NCBI RefSeq assembly: GCF_000349845.1
Contig: NC_020829.1
Span: forward strand, 2,859,001 to 2,923,000
Length of the DNA stretch: 64,000 bases
DNA from: Pseudomonas sp. ATCC 13867
GTDB lineage: Bacteria > Pseudomonadota > Gammaproteobacteria > Pseudomonadales > Pseudomonadaceae
Direction: 5' to 3'
Shown piece after piece: positions 60,601 to 64,000 of this stretch. The notes beneath the pieces were generated by a model. The model was not told the origin of the DNA, made no database searches, and saw only the letters and a list, made by a program, of their open reading frames with translations. Each line of letters begins with the position of its first letter. The first letter of the stretch is position 1. A program made the translations under genes and the position numbers.

Positions 60601-62995
60601 CATCGAGGCAGGGGGCACCTTCAATGGCACCCCGGGTGTGTCGCCCTCCGGCAACTCGCTCAACGATGTCCGCGACGTGGATGCCTACGGCGAGACCCGG
60701 CTGGTGAATGGCGTACGCAACGGCGACCGCTCCTCCAACGCCACCTTCAATGCCGTCGGCGATGCCGATACCACCCTGCTCGGCCGCTACGGCGTGCTGC
60801 ACATCCAGGCGGACGGTCAGTTCCAGTACGTCATCAACAACCGCCTGCCGGAGGTGGAAGCCCTCAAGCCGGGCGAAAGCCTGGTGGAGTTCTTCACCTA
60901 CCAGGTCGTCGATGCCGACGGCGCGAGCGACATCGGTTTGCTGCGCGTCGCCATTCTCGGCGCCTGGGACGCCCCCGTGGCCCACGACGACCTCTCCCTC
61001 GCCCTGGCGCAGACCGAGGACGGCGGCACCGGCTACAACCCCAGTGGCAACGTGCTGAACAACGACACCGACGTGGACGCCGGCGACGGCAAGGTCGTCA
61101 GCGGCATCCGTGTCGGTCCCGAGACCGCCGGCGGCACCCTGGCGGCTGTCGGTGCGGGAACCAGCAACGTCGACGGCACCCTCATCCAGGGGCTCTACGG
61201 GCAACTGATCATCGGCTCCGACGGCAGCTACACCTACAACGTCGATTCGAACAATCCGGCGGTGCAGGCGCTCTCCCTGCTGCAGACACTGGTCGAACAC
61301 TTCACCTATGAAGTGCGCGATAACGGCGGCCTGGTCGATCTGGCGCAGCTGAGCATCATCGTCTTCGGCCGCAACGACGCGCCCCACGCCAACCCCGACT
61401 CGGCCGATGCCCTGGAAGCCGGCGGCCTGCACAACGCCACGCCGGGGCTCAACCCCAGCGGCAACGTGGTGGACAACGACACCGACCTGGAGGGCGACAC
61501 CCTCACCGTGTTCGATATCCGCACCGGGGGCGATGCGTCCGGGCCGGCCAACGGCGTGGTCGGCACCCCGCTGCGCGGCCTGTACGGCACCCTGCTGATC
61601 AACGCCGACGGCAGTTGGTCCTACGAAGTCGACAACAGCCTCGACGCCGTGCAGGCCCTGCGCCTCCCCGGCCAGACGCTGAGCGAAGTCTTCACCTACG
61701 GCATCCACGACAAGTTCAACGCGCAAAGCCACTCGCGCCTGACCATCGTCATCCGCGGCGCCAACGACACGCCCATCGCCAGCGACGATACCGCCACCGC
61801 CGTGGAAGCCGGCGGCGTGAACAACGCCACGCCGGGGCTCAACCCCAGCGGCAACGTGCTGGACAACGACAGCGACGTCGATAGCGTGGCCAACGGCGAA
61901 ACCCGCCAGGTGGTGGGCTTCAGCGCCGAGAACGGCCGCAATGCCAGCGCCGGTCAAAGCCTGCAGGGGCTCTACGGCACCCTGGTGATCAACGCCGACG
62001 GCAGCTACCGCTATGTGGTGGACAACAACAACCCCACCGTGCAAGCCATGCGCAGCGCCGGCGAAACCCTCAGCGAGGTCTTCACCTACCGCATGCGCGA
62101 CACCGCCGGCGCCACCTCCGACGCGCGCCTGACCCTGACCATCCAGGGCGCCAACGACAACCCGGTGGCGCGCGACGACAGCAACTTCGCCAGCGACCAG
62201 GTGCCGGCGCCGCACACCAGCGGCAACGTCCTGCCCAACGACAGCGACATCGACGGCGGCGACCAGCTCAGCGTCACCGGCATTCGCACCGGCCAGGAGA
62301 ACGAAAGCGGCACCTCGGGTAGCGTCGGCCAGCCCATCGCCGGGCGCTACGGCACCCTGGTGCTCAACGCCGACGGCAGCTACACCTACACCATCGACCT
62401 GAGCAACAAGGAAGTGCTGGCGGCCGCCGGCCTCGGGCAGATCCTCAAGGACTACTTCACCTACACCATCAGCGACCTCGCCGGCGCCACCGACCAGGCG
62501 CTGCTGACCATCACCCTGGACATCTCGACACCCTACATCCCGCCAGGGCCCTACGCCGGCCTCTTCGCCGAAGACGGCCGCCCGCACGACCCGCCGCTGG
62601 GATACGACCCGGCGATCTTCATACAGCCGGTGGTGGAGCGCATCGACAACAACCTCTCGCTGTCCGCCTGGAGCGCGGACGGCAGCAACATCGATCTCTT
62701 CGCCACCCCGGAGATCGAGAGCCAGTCGCTCGGCGATCAGCTCGGCCAGGTGAAGGGCCAGTTCGTCGCCCGCGCCGTGGGCGAAAGCCGGCGCGCCAGC
62801 GACCTGGACAAGCGCTGGGTGGAAGGCCGCCACGGCGTCACCAGCCTGAGCGCCGACGGCCTGCTCCCCGATCCGTCGCTGTGGGCGCCGCTGCCCGGCG
62901 ACATGCTGGCGAAGAACGCTGAACACGCGCAGACCGCACCGGGCTTCCGTGCCCAACTGCGCGACGCCGCCCAACGCCGGAGCGGCAACCCATGA
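51665..62995 (+). CDS. Giant DUF4347/VCBS-repeat adhesin, probable type I secretion substrate
   Basis: About 3,776 residues. The N-terminus has LALEQRILFDGAAAA, the LExRxLFDGA motif of this adhesin class, then a DUF4347 domain (about 80-245: NLVVIDARLENREQLAASLP, VFSHGATGQFTLG, DIQLYGCDVGAGSAG). A long stretch of DUF11-like Ig modules follows to about residue 1870. Next is an SdrD-B-like module (GTLWNDTNSATGSLTPDGPG to LVVMPQ). Eleven VCBS/cadherin-like repeats follow, and a non-repetitive C-terminal segment of about 155 residues. There are no RTX nonapeptides, Cys are virtually absent, and Asp/Asn/Gly/Thr are abundant. The ATG is preferred over an upstream TTG. The stop is close to the start of a TolC-type gene, suggesting an export operon. 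Likely role: surface adhesion and biofilm. Confidence 0.88.
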   Translation: MDNQGKARAAFLLRPSSLALALEQRILFDGAAAAAVDQQHHDAQAADAKDSTPPATAVEARAQTAAPAPSAPRNLVVIDARLENREQLAASLPVGSTALVVDAGQDAIAAISNALAQLGQVDSIQVFSHGATGQFTLGNQTFTAQTVDQFGERLSAWRGELSPGADIQLYGCDVGAGSAGQALVNEIARWTGADVGASNNATGAGSAGGDWNLEVRNGDLDKAIALSADTLSSFQGLLPDASPTVSISMPSPDVLLGDSFNFNIDLRNSSSQVGFAPYIDLFLPATGKDGDDGIRFVSASYLGQAVKSYVVTFDASGNATHPLAKDASGKALVISAASVGMKPGDQFVVLQVPYASVSQDQPTISLQVTATLSNLADTSLTTGSPDLTIQARGGFEYGNDSLNNPTVDPSLVEATLHALAIHPTLLDITQSLNMTEGETATGPNFVHTQTVTVTPADGQTLHNVVITQSVPEDVRVTAITPGAGGTLTSVTLRNGTVLTNPALIAAAIADPNVFVVAYTIDYATLSGPTSSTVDFYVPEVGADGAPVIDPDTGDPVTISFGPPSATGQWTPLDPRDLTPPATDVDFSATGDGTGAQFVAKSITLQKQALLQNDTGSTGLSPGDTLRYVLNVALSDYFAFGENILREGQFTVTDTLADGQSIVGAPTMTISQNGVTRTIALVYTATANADGTTTLTVDIGTSLLNAVDGLGFGALFGDLAFDDVQSTATTAVISYNAIINQAYTTSHPPHTEINEGDSLGNNATVSATVLEDAINIGDLQSDGSSTLSSIPTSQVDINLLQVNGGNPPADGELRPGDVVTFQLSYDLVTGDYENFSLTAYLPLPLLNVSGIGWTVGSGVGQWSIGPGNSDPARAISVSSGPGNSVVFNFGNYSVTQATGGRIELTFTLRVGDQPFADQRSLDVLAQSSQTTTINKTVLVSSDIAVVQSIAEPVLNIKHGVVSSYNGTVTGTTGTWNKPGTSGVPFGGRVTDLSAIDGNITGIDGGDMLRLATAIENTGGGGAFDVVTSITLPPDLTFVGGSLAAANLQIYRGDGTLLRANVDYSVSGNRITFLDAGFVASLLPGRAGTTADTSGQNVVVITYDVVANNAIAAGRTLQSTAILSNYASIDNGTDFTPTDLSDIANQQVAAPEVRKVFAGGSLSEGDSSASHTTGNNLVVGESMLYDIVVTLPEGTTRNLSIDDLIPAGLRLDTSFNGGLGYQLIITASGSGGSLSRDFLGNIVISGMSGVGGTLGADGVDARFVFSASTAGVDNETGNSSFVIRVQLVASNVMGNQATRSLQNDARLAYQDPDGDTPNGTTPLNRTVNRSDGAPTVIVREPTLQITQAITSTPGIGGYDQGDRVDFTITISNGNGANDYAAFDINLLDILPTELDNITLTGVLYQGGATNNGGVDFVIQNGQLITANGANIDIAKGGSITLRLTGVVNATAAGQADFANNARVQWTSLDGANAGERTGADGVLNGGDLNDYRQISALLFPVSNGILISRVGGLPDTPPPSDGAGVTTSAINESVAIGEVIRYRVVVLVPAGDNPNYQVRLELGAGLQFLPADLNNILIALVSDNLNGLSTDASLIKGGTLWMAGNETSPVAGYLMPDLSGVNPTGIFDGNATNLSIVTNANGSQTVTFNLGNVVNRETVDGNVEGIVLDFNVRVTNVASNQAGSTLGVKAIEHVGLPGQDVDRGMSDTLLEHVVEPNFDRVHKEVIDIQPGPSTTTATVSVDFTQNGGVPAYNVHLQDQFPSGSNYQVQGILLNGTALDLNNLPAGVRVSTSGALSVDFDRLAVGDKVQVIYRVTVPSTVVVDNAASSAVLTWTSLPTSFETSGWGGSVPGAAGTASGERTGQDGTAGLNNYVLSDGVGLGVVQGTLWNDTNSATGSLTPDGPGFAGRTVQLTWAGADDSFGTADDRVFTTTTDANGQYKFSVLPTGNYLVVMPQSFQLAADNRFNVRIDTDTGTSANGLGSVALALGEGAVSNANAGYVHLNEAPVNTLAGQQGREDTVLHLLGLAVADSDAGSGILSITLTVQHGVLWQTATPPGSNATPPGGAGRSLTLSGSLAQLNVLLSQVYYKGDQDFNTFRNAETLTMTTNDQGNFGDTNHDGIPGQSADALTDVDQVQIIVTPVNDPPIAANDAADAVEAGGTNNQTPGTNPSFNVLSNDRDVDIATNNDVIKVASAGVPGSPELGVPNNSFRIVTGDFGALMIYSTGAAVYLVDNTNPDVQALRSSTDTLSDTFTYTITDLAGASSSATITITIHGANDAPVAVDDPGSAIEAGGQNNTTVGQDAVGNVLSNDTDVDLYGETKEVTGIRNLREAVPGPITDMVSGVPQIIDGTYGTLTINSDGSYRYVVDNTKTAVERLVPGDTLIEYFTYRVTDAGGLSDLAELRITISGSYDNPVASDDRAVAQAGATDDPALESNPSGNVILFPSRPGPVTQPGGNGVDTDVDRIDRPSSKLTVIGIGSMREDPNALLDTVGTGTRIAATYAEINNVVVTDPDPFGTLTINSDGSFQFDVKSDNTIIRGLQAGQAVVVYYTYEIVDQEGLKDRAQLVITIRGVNDPPVAQIVVATAVEKGGVGNGTGGSDPSGDVTTLAFDPDGDPISVYSVNGQTFPADPALPLVVDGEYGTLTIYRDGTYSYALNNGDPTVEGLRLNTDHLFEGFTYVLTDNTDPTGTTGLSDPSFILIVIHGANDNPVATDDGALAIEAGGVNNNHPGSDPSGNVLDNDSDVDSVDLGETKAVDRVRTGGEFATGTAGSLGVELRGTYGWLTLNADGSYHYRLDNNDPRVQALRSAADQLTDDFTYAVVDTDGAQDLATLRITIHGANDTPVAQNDNVAAIEQGGRDNDIPGLNPSGNVLANDSDVDVGDALVLTGVRQGLRNGTLGSAFSGAFGTLVLNADGTFSYVLDNDNPLVEALRHDSDRLEDTFTYTIRDLAGATSTAQLTITIHGRNDAPHAPSLAVIAIEAGGTFNGTPGVSPSGNSLNDVRDVDAYGETRLVNGVRNGDRSSNATFNAVGDADTTLLGRYGVLHIQADGQFQYVINNRLPEVEALKPGESLVEFFTYQVVDADGASDIGLLRVAILGAWDAPVAHDDLSLALAQTEDGGTGYNPSGNVLNNDTDVDAGDGKVVSGIRVGPETAGGTLAAVGAGTSNVDGTLIQGLYGQLIIGSDGSYTYNVDSNNPAVQALSLLQTLVEHFTYEVRDNGGLVDLAQLSIIVFGRNDAPHANPDSADALEAGGLHNATPGLNPSGNVVDNDTDLEGDTLTVFDIRTGGDASGPANGVVGTPLRGLYGTLLINADGSWSYEVDNSLDAVQALRLPGQTLSEVFTYGIHDKFNAQSHSRLTIVIRGANDTPIASDDTATAVEAGGVNNATPGLNPSGNVLDNDSDVDSVANGETRQVVGFSAENGRNASAGQSLQGLYGTLVINADGSYRYVVDNNNPTVQAMRSAGETLSEVFTYRMRDTAGATSDARLTLTIQGANDNPVARDDSNFASDQVPAPHTSGNVLPNDSDIDGGDQLSVTGIRTGQENESGTSGSVGQPIAGRYGTLVLNADGSYTYTIDLSNKEVLAAAGLGQILKDYFTYTISDLAGATDQALLTITLDISTPYIPPGPYAGLFAEDGRPHDPPLGYDPAIFIQPVVERIDNNLSLSAWSADGSNIDLFATPEIESQSLGDQLGQVKGQFVARAVGESRRASDLDKRWVEGRHGVTSLSADGLLPDPSLWAPLPGDMLAKNAEHAQTAPGFRAQLRDAAQRRSGNP
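58079..62526 (+). repeat. Eleven tandem VCBS-type repeats in the adhesin
   Basis: Each unit is about 130 residues (390-430 bases). It runs from NDxPVAxxD-xxxAxEAGG-xxN-xxPG-xNPSGNVL-xNDSDVD through YGTLxINADGSYxYxxDNxNPxVQAL to FTYxxxDxxGAxxxAxLxITIxG. Units differ at many positions, especially numbers 2-3 and 7-8, so they are old duplications. Asp-rich loops suggest calcium binding. Confidence 0.9.
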
Positions 62996-63033
62996 TGCGT
63001 ACGCAACAATCACGGATGGACCAAGGACTGCAC

Positions 63034-64000
63034 ATGCCCGCATACGCCCTGAAATGCCTGAGTGCCACGATCGCCGCCACTGTCGTTCTGACGGCCTGTT
63101 CGTCATTCCAGCCCAAGCCCTATACCCAGGATGAAATGCGACAGCGGGTCATCGAAGACCAGGCGCGGATGTACAAGGAACAGGAGCCGGTGAACGGTCC
63201 GATCACCTTCTACGAAGCCTCCGCCCGAGCGTTGAAATACAACCTCGACTACCGCCTCAAGCTGCTGGAAAGCGCGCTGGCATCAGACCTGCGCGACGTC
63301 ACCAGCCACGAGATGCTGCCGCGCCTGGTGGCCTCGGCCGGCTACGCCGGGCGCAACAACGATTCGGGCGGCACCTCCATCGGCATCGAGGACCGCCAGG
63401 TCAGCTTGCGCCCATCCACCTCCGAGGAGCGCTACCGCACGCTGTACAGCCTGGGACTGTCCTGGAGCCTGCTGGACTTCGGCGTCGCCTACTACCGCAC
63501 CCAGCAGAAGAACGACCAGATGCTGATGGCCGAGGAACGCCGCGAGAAGGTCGCGCAGAATGTCCTGCAGGACGTGCGCAACGCCTACTGGCGCGCCCTG
63601 GGCGCCCAGCGCCTGCTGCCGGAAGTGGACGGCCTGCTGATGCGCACCCACCGCGCCCTGACCGCCGCCCGCGAGGCGGAAAACCAGGGCCTGCTGCCGC
63701 GCCAGGACATCCTCGCCTACCAGCGCGCCCTGCTCGACTCGGTATACATGCTCACCGTGCGCCGCCAGGACCTGGAGTTCGCCCGCGCCGAACTGGCCGC
63801 GCTGATGTCGCTGCCGCCCAACACCAGGATGGTGCTGGCCGACGTCAGCGAACAGCCGCTGCCGCTGGTCACCAGCAACACCGAGCAACTGGAGCGCCTG
63901 TCCCTGGAGCACCGTCCGGAAATCATGGAAGAGTGGTACAGAAAGCGCGTCGACATGAACGACCTGAAGATCGCCAAGGCGCAGCTGTGGCCCAACCTGA
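63034..64000 (+). CDS. TolC-family outer-membrane lipoprotein (partial, 3' end outside window)
   Basis: 322 codons are visible, open at the right edge. A lipoprotein signal ends in VVLTAC (lipobox). The mature part has ITFYEASARALKYNLDYRLKLLESALA, SLGLSWSLLDFGVAYYRTQQKNDQ and VLQDVRNAYWRALGAQRLL, the helical pattern of TolC/OEP proteins (N-terminal half). Two earlier in-frame ATGs (62992, overlapping the adhesin stop as ATGA, and 62995) exist. AAGGA six bases before 63034 and the compact signal peptide favour the later one. Its position suggests it is the outer-membrane channel of a type I system for the adhesin, with HlyD-like and ABC genes expected next. Confidence 0.88.
   Translation, partial: MPAYALKCLSATIAATVVLTACSSFQPKPYTQDEMRQRVIEDQARMYKEQEPVNGPITFYEASARALKYNLDYRLKLLESALASDLRDVTSHEMLPRLVASAGYAGRNNDSGGTSIGIEDRQVSLRPSTSEERYRTLYSLGLSWSLLDFGVAYYRTQQKNDQMLMAEERREKVAQNVLQDVRNAYWRALGAQRLLPEVDGLLMRTHRALTAAREAENQGLLPRQDILAYQRALLDSVYMLTVRRQDLEFARAELAALMSLPPNTRMVLADVSEQPLPLVTSNTEQLERLSLEHRPEIMEEWYRKRVDMNDLKIAKAQLWPNL

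Noticed and set aside
58079..62526. Tandem DNA repeats considered as a CRISPR array or a recent tandem amplification
   Set aside because: Units are ~400 bases, coding, in frame and strongly diverged; they are protein domain repeats.
58988..63106. A 1,372-codon minus-strand open frame over the VCBS repeats
   Set aside because: It has the same shadow effect as the other frame. Its repeats merely mirror the plus-strand VCBS units, and it runs through the start of the TolC-type gene.

Overview
The window is high-GC DNA with strong C/G third-position bias, an imuA-imuB-dnaE2 mutagenesis operon, E. coli-type lysR/lysA, a PvdS-like ECF sigma factor, PvdL-type NRPS architecture, and many copies of a palindromic repeat (core GAGCNNGCTC, flanked by GTAGGAGC and TCGCGAA). 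These point to a chromosomal segment of Pseudomonas, probably the P. aeruginosa / nitroreducens / citronellolis side of the genus. The genus is an inference from gene content and the species is not determined.

Layout. 1-1.9 kb: the 3' end of an OprM/NodT-like efflux gene, a secreted DUF4157-type protein, a leader-like mini-ORF with a terminator, a SnoaL-like protein and a small P-loop kinase. 1.9-7.1 kb: an RlmI-like methyltransferase, then an overlapping pair of DNA-repair genes (FAN1-like VRR-NUC nuclease and a DinG/XPD-type helicase with a nuclease-like N-terminus). 7.1-12.6 kb: REP repeats, a LexA box and the SOS operon imuA-imuB-dnaE2. 12.7-15.5 kb: a small Cys-rich secreted protein, then lysR and lysA in tandem. 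15.5-40.0 kb: a non-ribosomal peptide (siderophore) locus. 40.1-49.7 kb: ordinary accessory and metabolic genes, often as divergent regulator/target pairs (AraC/EamA, LysR-MFS/nitronate monooxygenase, MocR/AhpD-like), then a monooxygenase, an SDR and a DUF3015 protein. 49.7-64 kb: an MscS-type channel, a ~3,776-residue DUF4347/VCBS adhesin, and the start of a TolC-family lipoprotein that probably belongs to its type I export system.

The most interesting part is the NRPS locus. A Fur-box-controlled PvdS-like sigma factor is divergent from a six-gene operon: mbtH-like gene, type II thioesterase, TauD/SyrP-like aspartate hydroxylase, a 4,261-residue NRPS, a 2,595-residue NRPS and an HGGG-type hydrolase. 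The first NRPS has exactly the domain order of PvdL (AL-T / C-A-T / C-A-T-E / C-A-T). However, the adenylation pockets I read out are X (DGEACGGVT), Asp (DLTKVGHVG) and Ser (DVWHISLID), not Glu, Tyr and Dab. The second NRPS (C-A-T / C-A-T-E) reads Gly (DILQFGLIW) and X again, and ends in an epimerase with no thioesterase. The predicted backbone is acyl-X-D-(beta-OH)Asp-Ser-Gly-D-X. If X is a hydroxamate-type hydroxyornithine, the two X residues plus beta-hydroxyaspartate would give exactly six iron ligands. This would be an ornibactin/malleobactin-like acylated siderophore on a pyoverdine-type scaffold, not a pyoverdine. The window contains no receptor, exporter or ornithine hydroxylase, so these must come from elsewhere in the genome.
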